DNA from: Anaerohalosphaeraceae bacterium
GTDB taxonomy: Bacteria > Planctomycetota > Phycisphaerae > Sedimentisphaerales > Anaerohalosphaeraceae
Assembly: GCA_030671565.1 (NCBI GenBank)
Contig: DAOVIC010000099.1
Location: forward strand, 1-6,843
Direction: 5' to 3'
DNA: 6,843 bases
In this document: positions 1-5,671 of the stretch, piece by piece
How positions within the stretch are numbered: the first letter of the stretch is position 1
Layout of the letters: every line of letters starts with the position of its first letter
Made by a program: the position numbers and the translations under genes
The notes under the pieces: model-generated
The model's input: the letters and a program-made list of their open reading frames with translations, nothing else
Databases searched by the model: none
What the model was told of the DNA's origin: nothing

Positions 1-1
1 T

Positions 2-817
2 CCGTTCTTTATGTACCTTGCGTTTAATGCGCCGCACGACCCGCGACAGTCGCCCAGGGAGTATGTCGATAAGTATCCATTAGGAAGTGTGAAGGTGCCC
101 GAAAGCTTTCAGCCGCTTTATCCCGATAAGGATGACATCGGATGTGGCGTACGTTTGCGGGATGAGAAGCTCGCGCCCTTCCCACGGACCGAATATGCGG
201 TGAAGGTTAACAGGCAGGAGTACTACGCTATCGTGACACATATGGATGCCCAGGTGGGGCGGATACTGAAGGCGCTTAAAAAAAGCGGCAAAGCGGATAA
301 TACTTATATATTCTTTACCTCCGATCACGGCCTTGCCGTAGGACATCATGGCTTGATGGGTAAACAGAATATGTATGATCACAGTGTGCGGGCTCCGCTG
401 ATGGTTTGCGGACCTGGGATCGCAAAGAACAAGAAGATCGACACGCCTGTTTATTTGCAGGACATTATGCCGTCGACGCTGGAACTTGCAGGGGTGAAAA
501 AACCGAAGCATGTGCAGTTTAAGAGCCTGCTGCCTTTGATCACCGGCCGGCGAAAGCAAAACTACGATGCGATCTACGGCGCTTACCTGTCGGACCTTCA
601 ACGGATGATCACGATGGATGGATATAAGCTGATAATGTATCCGAAGCTGAATAAGTATAAACTGTTTAACTTAAAGAATGATCCGCAGGAAATGAAGAAC
701 CTCGCAGCCGACAAAAAATACAGCAAGGTGATAAAAAAATTGTTCACGCGTTTCGTAAGGCTTCAGCAGGAAACAGGAGATAAGCTCAAGATCGATATCG
801 CCGAATACGCGAGTTAA
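2..817 (+). CDS. Sulfatase (S1-type, arylsulfatase/alkaline phosphatase superfamily), C-terminal part, 5' end outside window
   Basis: This is the C-terminal part of a sulfatase, which hydrolyses sulfate esters and is usually exported in bacteria that degrade sulfated glycans. The frame is open to the left edge, and the residues before the ATG at 11 (PFF) continue the family's typical PFFxYLAFNAPHDPRQSP segment, so that ATG is internal. Visible hallmarks are the APH motif (His near 35), the YYAIVTHMDAQVGRIL helix, the metal-binding SDHG (Asp codon 323-325, His 326-328) and GLMGKQNMYDHSVRAPL with the expected active-site Lys at 362-364. The C-terminal subdomain contains the usual KLFNLKNDPQEMKNLA strand. 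The formylglycine CxPSR motif and any signal peptide lie upstream and cannot be seen, so catalytic competence is not shown. The substrate cannot be inferred. It ends 34 bp from the convergent transporter gene. The family call is firm. Confidence 0.93.
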   Translation, partial: PFFMYLAFNAPHDPRQSPREYVDKYPLGSVKVPESFQPLYPDKDDIGCGVRLRDEKLAPFPRTEYAVKVNRQEYYAIVTHMDAQVGRILKALKKSGKADNTYIFFTSDHGLAVGHHGLMGKQNMYDHSVRAPLMVCGPGIAKNKKIDTPVYLQDIMPSTLELAGVKKPKHVQFKSLLPLITGRRKQNYDAIYGAYLSDLQRMITMDGYKLIMYPKLNKYKLFNLKNDPQEMKNLAADKKYSKVIKKLFTRFVRLQQETGDKLKIDIAEYAS

Positions 818-851
818 AAAAACGTCTGACCTTTTTGATTTTCATCAGGTG

Positions 852-2195
852 TTATTGACTTTGCGCGGTTTTTTGCCTTCTAAAAAGTACAAACCACATA
901 ACGGCCCAGAACATCACCGCTGCCGCGCTTACGGCAAAGACTGCCGATGCGCTGTGGACGATCGCAAACGGAATCGCAATGGACGTCCATAGCCCTCCCC
1001 CCATAAACGGTTCGTGAAGCAGCTGTTTATATCCGAACGCGTAATAGGCGGGCGTCTCATGATCCGGGTCGACCGTTCGCAGCAATAGCAGACCCGTCGC
1101 GGTTACGCCCATCGACTGGCCCATCTCGACGATAGCCCGCTGAAACCAGGCGTCCGGCAATAATCTTTTGGCAAGGTACAAAACACAGAATACGTTCCAC
1201 GCAACGGCGACGACTACGATAATGCCGAATGGAACAATGCCCTTGATTATCACCGGCAGTTTAATGGTCGCGATCGCCGATACGATCAGAAAATCTAAAG
1301 CTGCCCCCGATAGACTTATCATCAGCGTCCTGTCAACCATGCTCTCTCTATTGGCCATTGCAAACAATTTCTGCACCACAACTCCGCCGATCATGCAAAG
1401 CGGAAACAGCGGGAACGTACTGGCAAGATTGTTCAGGGATTCAAGTTGCGCCGCTGACGTCAACCATATGCACGACTGCTTGATCATAACGCCAACCAGT
1501 ATTGCAGCACCAATGACAACGATGTGCCAGGTGAGGGTATCGATCGAAGCAGTATTTACCGTTTGATATCCGACAGGCACACGGCCGGCGGTATCCTTTG
1601 GCACTTCCGTGGTTTTAAGCTTAGGTACCACGCCGGTACGGACCGCCCAGTTGATTAAGATCATCCCCACAAAAAGGGCACTCACCACCCCGACAGTTGC
1701 CGCTGCCATAGCGTACTGTGCTCCGTCTGCCCAGCCGATAGAATCAAATGTTTCTGCCAGCCCCGCCGCAGTTCCGTGCCCGCCTTCAAAACCAACCGGA
1801 ACGATAGTTCCAAAATACCCCGGAACATTAAAAAAAGGTTTGAGCAAAAAGATCGCCGCACCAATGCCAACAACGTATTGACCCCAGGCAACGATCTGAC
1901 CGTAAACAAGCTGAGGGGCGGACTCCTTCCAGATCACCGGGACTTTGGGAATATTCATGCCAAGAAATAACGTTGCAAAGACAATGTTTATCAAAAAGCC
2001 AGGCAGCTTTGACCAGCCGGCTGTGCAGGAGACGGGAACCCATTTCCCTGCCGATTGCAATATTATCAATCCGAGTACCCCGGCAATGATTGCGGTTGGA
2101 ATATAAAAATTACGCAGAAAACCAACCTTGCCCCGTAGTAACTTACCAAGCAAAAACAGCAAACATAAACAGCAAAATGAAATCGCGATATTCAT
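852..2195 (-). CDS. gltS: Sodium/glutamate symporter family protein (GltS, ESS family)
   Basis: This is an integral inner-membrane transporter of 447 residues, slightly longer than the roughly 400 of E. coli GltS. That family couples Na+ entry to glutamate uptake; glutamate as substrate here is by family only. About ten or more hydrophobic segments are visible in two halves separated by a hydrophilic loop near residues 188-220. Each half has the expected glycine-rich re-entrant motif: GFEGGHGTAAGLAETF (about 135-150) and MGQSMGVTATGLLLLR (about 358-373). The first membrane segment begins at residue 1, supporting the ATG at 2195; the in-frame stretch upstream reaches a stop within 21 bases and offers only a CTG. 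No Shine-Dalgarno is visible (the bases before ATG read GCGCTCTG). It is convergent with the sulfatase and divergent from murD, so it is probably monocistronic. The symbol is given at family level. Confidence 0.8.
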   Translation of the reverse strand: MNIAISFCCLCLLFLLGKLLRGKVGFLRNFYIPTAIIAGVLGLIILQSAGKWVPVSCTAGWSKLPGFLINIVFATLFLGMNIPKVPVIWKESAPQLVYGQIVAWGQYVVGIGAAIFLLKPFFNVPGYFGTIVPVGFEGGHGTAAGLAETFDSIGWADGAQYAMAAATVGVVSALFVGMILINWAVRTGVVPKLKTTEVPKDTAGRVPVGYQTVNTASIDTLTWHIVVIGAAILVGVMIKQSCIWLTSAAQLESLNNLASTFPLFPLCMIGGVVVQKLFAMANRESMVDRTLMISLSGAALDFLIVSAIATIKLPVIIKGIVPFGIIVVVAVAWNVFCVLYLAKRLLPDAWFQRAIVEMGQSMGVTATGLLLLRTVDPDHETPAYYAFGYKQLLHEPFMGGGLWTSIAIPFAIVHSASAVFAVSAAAVMFWAVMWFVLFRRQKTAQSQ

Positions 2196-2248
2196 CAGAG
2201 CGCTTTGAATAATTTATAGTTTAACCTTCACGAATATCCGTAAAATAC

Positions 2249-2269
2249 CGGCAAACGCTTTTTTTGCCG
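2249..2269. repeat. Perfect inverted repeat, 7-bp arms, 7-base centre
   Basis: CGGCAAA at 2249-2255 is mirrored by TTTGCCG at 2263-2269 around the centre CGCTTTT. Neither strand has a good T-run directly after the stem, so it does not look like an intrinsic terminator. Its position between divergent genes would fit an operator, but no regulator is identifiable and chance cannot be excluded. Confidence 0.4.
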
Positions 2270-2309
2270 CAGGCGAACAGTTTTTCAGAACACCCTATTA
2301 AATATTATA

Positions 2310-2327
2310 CGTATTGGGATAAATACG
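2310..2327. repeat. Perfect inverted repeat, 6-bp arms, overlapping a candidate -35 box
   Basis: CGTATT at 2310-2315 and AATACG at 2322-2327 flank GGGATA. The element overlaps the TTGGGA that could act as the -35 of a murD promoter, so it could be an operator or simply chance in AT-rich DNA. Confidence 0.3.
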
Positions 2328-2341
2328 CAAGCTTTTATATA
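2314..2341 (+). promoter_or_regulatory. Candidate sigma-70 type promoter for murD (TTGGGA-N16-TATATA)
   Basis: TTGGGA at 2314-2319 and TATATA at 2336-2341 are 16 bp apart and would start transcription near 2348, giving murD a leader of about 55 bases. A competing arrangement is TTGATA at 2368-2373 with a perfect TATAAT at 2394-2399, but its spacing is 20 bp and the -10 ends three bases before the ATG. Pattern evidence only. Confidence 0.3.
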
Positions 2342-2402
2342 TGCGTTAATTCTTTCCGTATCGACTGTTGATAAAGACGGCCTTTTGGCGTAATATAATT
2401 GC

Positions 2403-3746
2403 ATGGATATTTCTGGTAAGCGTATTCTTGTTATGGGGCTGGGGAATTTCGGCGGCGGAGCCGACTGCGCCGCTTTTGCGGCAAAATCCGGAGCGGAAGT
2501 TATTGTTACCGATATTGGAAATGCCGAGGAGTTAGCAGGCTCGATCGAGAAGCTTTCCGGACATGACATAACTTATCATCTCGGAAGCCATGTCCGCGAG
2601 GATTTTTCCGAGTGGGCCGATGTTGTTATTGTTAACCCCGCCGTTCCGGGCAACAATGAGTTTGTGCAATTGGCTCGGGATGCAGGCAAGATCGTCACTT
2701 CGCAGATCGAGATATTTTTTAACTTGTTCGCCGGCCAGATCGTCGGCATCACCGGCGCTAACGGTAAAAGCACTACGACCGCCATCACGGCGCATCTTTT
2801 AGCGGCATCGGACAGAAAAGTTTTCCTTGGCGGCAATATCGGCAACAGACCCTTGCTGACTTTGCTTGACCAGATGGGAGATGACGATATCGCGGTACTC
2901 GAGATCAGCAGTTTCCAGGCCGAACAGTTGGAACATTGTCAGCGAGGCTGCGATGTCTCCGTGATAATAAATCTTACGGCCAACCATCTTGATCGCCATG
3001 GCACTTTTCAGGAATATTGCCGGGCGAAGGAAATTTTGTTTGCCCGGCAAAAAACGCCTTGCGTTTCGATATTCTGCGCCGAAGACGAGGTTTGCAGGTC
3101 GTGGTATGAAAAATACAAAGGCCAAACCGGGCGCCAGTGCATTTTGTATTCGTCAGACGATGTTGACGCGTCCCTTGCCGAGAAATTTTCGCTTTGCGGC
3201 CAGATGAATCTTTCGAACCTTGCCGCCGGATTAGCAGTTGCCCGCCACTATGCGGTTGATAACGATCGCATCGCAGAGGCGGTGGAAACTTTCCAGGGCC
3301 TGGCCAACCGCCTTGAACTGGTTGCCGAGTTTGCGAACGTCAAGTGGTATGACGATTCGATAGCGACGACCCCGGCAAGTGCGATCGCAGCATTGGCAGC
3401 TTTTGACGAAGGCAAGGTTATTATCGCCGGCGGCTATGATAAGGGATTGCCGTTCGATGCACTTGGCCAGGCGATCGCATCGCGAGCCAAAGGGGCGGTC
3501 CTCATAGGTAAGACAGCCGACCAGATCGCCGCCGCGATTGATCGCGCAGGCGAAGGGGTTGAGGTTGCTCGTGCCGAATCGATGAGCCAGGCGGTCGAGA
3601 AAGCGTTTTTGATTTGCTCACCCGGGGACGTTGTGCTGCTCTCGCCTGCATGTGCCAGCTATGATATGTTTGTCAATTACAAACAGCGGGGTCAGGCGTT
3701 TCGTCAAGAGGCAGCTCGATTGCAGAAGAAACTTCAGAGCAGATAG
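2403..3746 (+). CDS. murD: UDP-N-acetylmuramoyl-L-alanine--D-glutamate ligase (MurD)
   Basis: This cytoplasmic peptidoglycan-precursor enzyme adds D-glutamate to UDP-MurNAc-L-alanine using ATP. At 447 residues it is full length. The N-terminal UDP-binding Rossmann domain (about 1-105) has GLGNFGGG at 13-19. The central ATPase domain (about 106-300) has the P-loop GITGANGKSTTT (115-126), EISSFQ with Glu167, NHLDRH with His195, the expected carbamylated lysine Lys209 in YCRAK, and Asn269/Asn272 in MNLSN. The C-terminal domain has WYDDSIATTP (Asp318), GGYDKG (Lys347), SPACASYDMF (414-423) and Arg429. The usual GLxHR reads GLANR, with Asn302 in place of His. The ATG at 2403 matches the expected N-terminus, yet no Shine-Dalgarno precedes it. 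It is stand-alone: no other mur or fts gene is adjacent. A diverged paralogue with altered amino-acid specificity cannot be excluded, but MurD is by far the best call. Confidence 0.93.
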   Translation: MDISGKRILVMGLGNFGGGADCAAFAAKSGAEVIVTDIGNAEELAGSIEKLSGHDITYHLGSHVREDFSEWADVVIVNPAVPGNNEFVQLARDAGKIVTSQIEIFFNLFAGQIVGITGANGKSTTTAITAHLLAASDRKVFLGGNIGNRPLLTLLDQMGDDDIAVLEISSFQAEQLEHCQRGCDVSVIINLTANHLDRHGTFQEYCRAKEILFARQKTPCVSIFCAEDEVCRSWYEKYKGQTGRQCILYSSDDVDASLAEKFSLCGQMNLSNLAAGLAVARHYAVDNDRIAEAVETFQGLANRLELVAEFANVKWYDDSIATTPASAIAALAAFDEGKVIIAGGYDKGLPFDALGQAIASRAKGAVLIGKTADQIAAAIDRAGEGVEVARAESMSQAVEKAFLICSPGDVVLLSPACASYDMFVNYKQRGQAFRQEAARLQKKLQSR

Positions 3747-3836
3747 TATAGCTTGAAGGGTCGGTGATATAGGACGTTGCCTTGAAAAAATCGAGGCGGG
3801 GGGTGTGTTTTTGGGGGATGTTTTTCAGATTGTTGT

Positions 3837-3869
3837 GCCGGTGTATCCGGCGGTATTCGCTGTTTTTTT
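3837..3869 (+). terminator. Weak candidate intrinsic terminator for murD
   Basis: GCCGG at 3837-3841 pairs with CCGGC at 3847-3851 across a 5-base loop. A run of seven T follows at 3863-3869, but 11 bases after the stem. An outer CAG (3826-3828) with CTG (3860-3862) could bring the T-run closer. It is not canonical, though it sits where murD transcription would be expected to end. Confidence 0.35.
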
Positions 3870-4003
3870 GTTTTAACGGTAGGTATGCGCACTAAAGTGC
3901 CAAGCGTGATATTGATATTCGGTCGGTTATCGGAAGATTTTTCGCAAATGTGATTAAGCACGCCCCGTTGCGAGCCGATTAGGAGGAGGTAAGGTTCAAA
4001 AAT

Positions 4004-4028
4004 ATTTGCCCGCGGACAAACGGGAAAT
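4004..4028 (+). promoter_or_regulatory. Stem-loop in the PilZ gene leader
   Basis: ATTT-CCCG (4004-4012, with a bulged G at 4008) pairs with CGGG-AAAT (4021-4028) around the loop CGGACAAA. No T-run follows, so it is not a terminator. It lies 36 bases before the start codon and could influence RNA stability or translation; no known regulatory RNA class is recognised. Confidence 0.35.
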
Positions 4029-4052
4029 TTCAGCGGAGTGCACAGCAATAAC

Positions 4053-4057
4053 AGGAG
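4053..4057 (+). promoter_or_regulatory. Ribosome binding site deciding the PilZ gene start
   Basis: AGGAG lies seven bases before ATG 4065, which selects that ATG over the in-frame GTG at 4038. Confidence 0.8.
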
Positions 4058-4064
4058 AGCAGCG

Positions 4065-4547
4065 ATGAATGATATGGCAAAGGAGTTTACAGAAAACAGG
4101 CAGGAGCCAAGACTTTCGGCAGATAATCGATCTGAGGTGCGGTTGCGTTACAGTTGGCCGGTTTGGTTTGCAGAGAATTATGACGATATCCTTTCGCAGG
4201 GACAGATGGTCGATGTCAGCAGCGGAGGAGCAGCTTTCACTTGTTATGCAGATAAATGTCCCTATCCCGGCCAGGAGATAACAACTCGTTTTAGCGTTCC
4301 AAGCCATGGCGATGCCGATCCGTTTGCATTGGAGAATTTTGTCAGGAACGGAAGGATATGCAGGGTTGATGAGATCAGTGCTTATGTAAGGCGTGTCGCG
4401 GTTCAGTTTGCTGAGCCTCTGCCTTTTAAGCCCGCAGAACAGCAGGAAGAATTTGAGGATACCCCGCTTAACGAAACTGTTTCAGAGGCAATAGAGGAAA
4501 TGGTCGAGTCTTTAGAGACTGTTGGTGCGGATCTGGTGGAAAAGTAA
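4065..4547 (+). CDS. PilZ-domain protein (probable c-di-GMP receptor)
   Basis: This 160-residue cytoplasmic protein has no signal peptide or membrane segment. It carries one PilZ domain (about 20-130), the small beta-barrel that binds cyclic di-GMP. The two binding motifs are present: RSEVR at 22-26 (RxxxR) and DVSSGG at 50-55 (DxSxxG with Asp50, Ser52, Gly55). The C-terminal 30 or so residues are strongly acidic and look helical; their partner is unknown. The start is fixed by AGGAG at 4053-4057, seven bases before ATG 4065; a GTG 27 bases upstream is in frame but lacks a ribosome site. No other effector domain is attached, so it probably works as a single-domain adaptor. The process controlled (motility, surface polysaccharide, adhesion) cannot be told. 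It is likely monocistronic, with a good terminator downstream. Confidence 0.85.
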   Translation: MNDMAKEFTENRQEPRLSADNRSEVRLRYSWPVWFAENYDDILSQGQMVDVSSGGAAFTCYADKCPYPGQEITTRFSVPSHGDADPFALENFVRNGRICRVDEISAYVRRVAVQFAEPLPFKPAEQQEEFEDTPLNETVSEAIEEMVESLETVGADLVEK

Positions 4548-4574
4548 GGATCTGTTTTCGCGTATGAAATTTAC

Positions 4575-4609
4575 AAGCATGCCTGCCGTTTAACGGGCAT
4601 GCTTTTTTT
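4575..4609 (+). terminator. Intrinsic terminator after the PilZ gene
   Basis: AAGCATGC at 4575-4582 pairs with GCATGCTT at 4597-4604, with an inner CCGT/ACGG stem (4586-4589 with 4593-4596), and seven T follow at 4603-4609. It begins 28 bases after the PilZ stop codon. On the opposite strand the stem is not followed by a comparable T-run, so it mainly serves the + strand. Confidence 0.88.
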
Positions 4610-4714
4610 CTGCGCCGTATAAAATAGAAATAAAAAACGGGGAGGTATAATAAGACAGCAGACTGTCAAAGCGGTCAAAACGTGTACGCTGTTTGGAGTA
4701 GAAAAAATAGCAAA

Positions 4715-5584
4715 TTATTTTTTTTCGTTGTGTCTCCTGAATGCTTCCGGCAGCAGTTGTATAATGTCCGTTGCGATCATGGACAGCTGCCCTTTCTTCT
4801 TGGCCGCGATACTTCCTGCCGTTCCGTGTATAAATGCTGCAAGTTGAGCTGCCTGGAAGTTATCCAGATTTTGCCCGGCAAGTCCGGCGATCATCCCGGT
4901 AAGCACGTCGCCTGCACCCGCTGTCGCCATCCCGGGGTTCCCTGTGGTGTTAACGTAAATTTTTTCTGTATCGGCGACTATTGTCCCGGCGCCTTTTAAT
5001 AAAACGCAGCATCCGGTTTTTTCCGCAAGCGAAGTTGCCTGCTCGCTTCTGTCTTCCGGCAGTTGATCGCGGAACAGTGATTCCCAAAGCCGTTTCATCT
5101 CGCCCGGATGCGGAGTAAGGACGCTGGAGGCTTTTCGCCTTTGGATCCAGCTCGGATCCTTTGCCAGGCAGTTTAATGCATCGGCGTCTATGACGAGTCT
5201 TAGATTTTCTTTTGCGATCAATGCGTTGACAATATCACGCGCAGGACGCGACGTCCCAAGCCCCGGCCCTATCGCGACAATATCGTTATCCTGACCAGCC
5301 GCCAGAACCGCCGGCAGTGCGTCCCGGGAAACATGCCCATCTTCGTCGGCAAGCGCGATGGTTGTGCAGCACGCATCAAATGCCGCCACGGTAGGGAGAA
5401 TGCTTTCTGGAATTGCGATCCGCACCAGCCCTGCTCCTGACCGAAGGGCCGCTTTGCCCGCAAGTGCAGCCGCTCCTGCCATACCGACTTGTCCGCCGAT
5501 TATGCATATTTTACCGAAGTTTCCTTTATGAGCGGCGTTCTCGCGTTTTTGAAGTTTCGGCAACTCAGTTACAGTCTGCATCAT
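4715..5584 (-). CDS. nnrD: ADP-dependent (S)-NAD(P)H-hydrate dehydratase, stand-alone (YjeF C-terminal domain)
   Basis: This cytoplasmic metabolite-repair enzyme converts the hydrated, inactive S form of NADH or NADPH back to the cofactor using ADP. Its 289 residues form one ribokinase-like domain. Visible motifs are HKGNFGKICIIGG (19-31), AGAAALAGKAALRSGAGLV (36-54), AIGPGLG (104-110), DADALN (133-138), TPHPGEM (157-163), KGAGTIV (197-203) and GNPGMATAGAGDVLTG (215-230), with Asp226 as the expected catalytic residue. The NnrE epimerase domain fused in front in many bacteria is absent and there is no room for it upstream. The start is the first of two adjacent ATGs (5584 and 5581), preceded by GGAG six bases from 5584. 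It follows larB on the same strand after 87 bp and is probably cotranscribed with it. No clear terminator was found between its stop and the convergent PilZ unit. Confidence 0.93.
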   Translation of the reverse strand: MMQTVTELPKLQKRENAAHKGNFGKICIIGGQVGMAGAAALAGKAALRSGAGLVRIAIPESILPTVAAFDACCTTIALADEDGHVSRDALPAVLAAGQDNDIVAIGPGLGTSRPARDIVNALIAKENLRLVIDADALNCLAKDPSWIQRRKASSVLTPHPGEMKRLWESLFRDQLPEDRSEQATSLAEKTGCCVLLKGAGTIVADTEKIYVNTTGNPGMATAGAGDVLTGMIAGLAGQNLDNFQAAQLAAFIHGTAGSIAAKKKGQLSMIATDIIQLLPEAFRRHNEKK

Positions 5585-5671
5585 TTATGCTCCAGTTATT
5601 ATGGTTGAAAATATCATTCTATTTGCGGTAATTTGCATGTTGAAAATTTTTGCCATTTTACTCGCGGACAT
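5585..5671 (-). CDS. Possible 28-residue small ORF filling the larB-nnrD gap
   Basis: The 87-bp gap is one unbroken frame. The ATG at 5671-5669 follows the larB TAA with no base between, and a TAA at 5587-5585 is directly followed by the nnrD ATG. The frame is the same as that of larB and nnrD. The predicted peptide begins MSASKMAKIF, has five Met, and ends in a hydrophobic stretch (MIFSTIITGA). A weak AGGG six bases before its ATG lies inside larB. No family is recognised. It could be a real small protein, a translational-coupling spacer carrying the nnrD ribosome site, or chance: an 87-bp stretch this AT-rich is fairly often open. Internal ATGs offer shorter alternatives. Confidence 0.3.
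   Translation of the reverse strand: MSASKMAKIFNMQITANRMIFSTIITGA

Larger units (their letters stand above)
2196..2402. other. Divergent intergenic region between gltS and murD
   Basis: This 207-bp AT-rich spacer lies between two genes that start away from each other, so promoters for both should be inside it or just within the genes. It contains two perfect short inverted repeats (2249-2269 and 2310-2327). It also holds promoter-like elements toward murD and, on the minus strand, a TATAAA at 2218-2213 about 17 bases before the gltS start but without a convincing -35. I see no RNA gene and no credible ORF. Confidence 0.6.
3747..4064. other. 318-bp intergenic region between murD and the PilZ gene
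   Basis: I find no convincing gene on either strand. It contains a G-rich then T-rich stretch (3794-3825), a GC hairpin with a trailing T-run (3837-3869), a tandem TGATATTGATAT (3908-3919), an AGGAGGAGGTAA run with no start codon at normal distance (3981-3992) and a leader hairpin (4004-4028). A promoter for the PilZ gene should lie here, but no -35/-10 pair is good enough to mark. I saw no resemblance to the c-di-GMP (GEMM) riboswitch. Confidence 0.55.

Noticed and set aside
80..601. Long open frame antisense to the sulfatase (173 codons).
   Set aside because: Lies entirely within a confidently identified gene, with no recognisable domain or ribosome site.
818..851. Possible terminator between the convergent sulfatase and gltS genes (minus strand CTGA...TCAG followed by seven T).
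   Set aside because: The stem is only 4 bp with a 15-base loop; the alternative TGAT-GAAA-ATCA stem is far from the T-run.
3794..3818. G-rich tracts that might form a quadruplex after murD.
   Set aside because: Only two clear G runs are present, short of the four needed.
3747..4064. A c-di-GMP riboswitch upstream of the PilZ gene.
   Set aside because: No match to the conserved core of either known class that I could see; the only structure is a simple bulged hairpin.
4639..4667. GGGGAGGTATAAT (possible SD or -10) and a GACAG/CTGTC hairpin between the PilZ gene and nnrD.
   Set aside because: No start codon follows the purine run, no -35 fits the TATAAT, and the hairpin has 5-bp arms with no T-run.
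5604..5647. Exact 9-bp direct repeat GTTGAAAAT at 5604-5612 and 5639-5647 in the larB-nnrD gap.
   Set aside because: Short and AT-rich, inside a possible coding frame, with no symmetry or promoter; probably chance.
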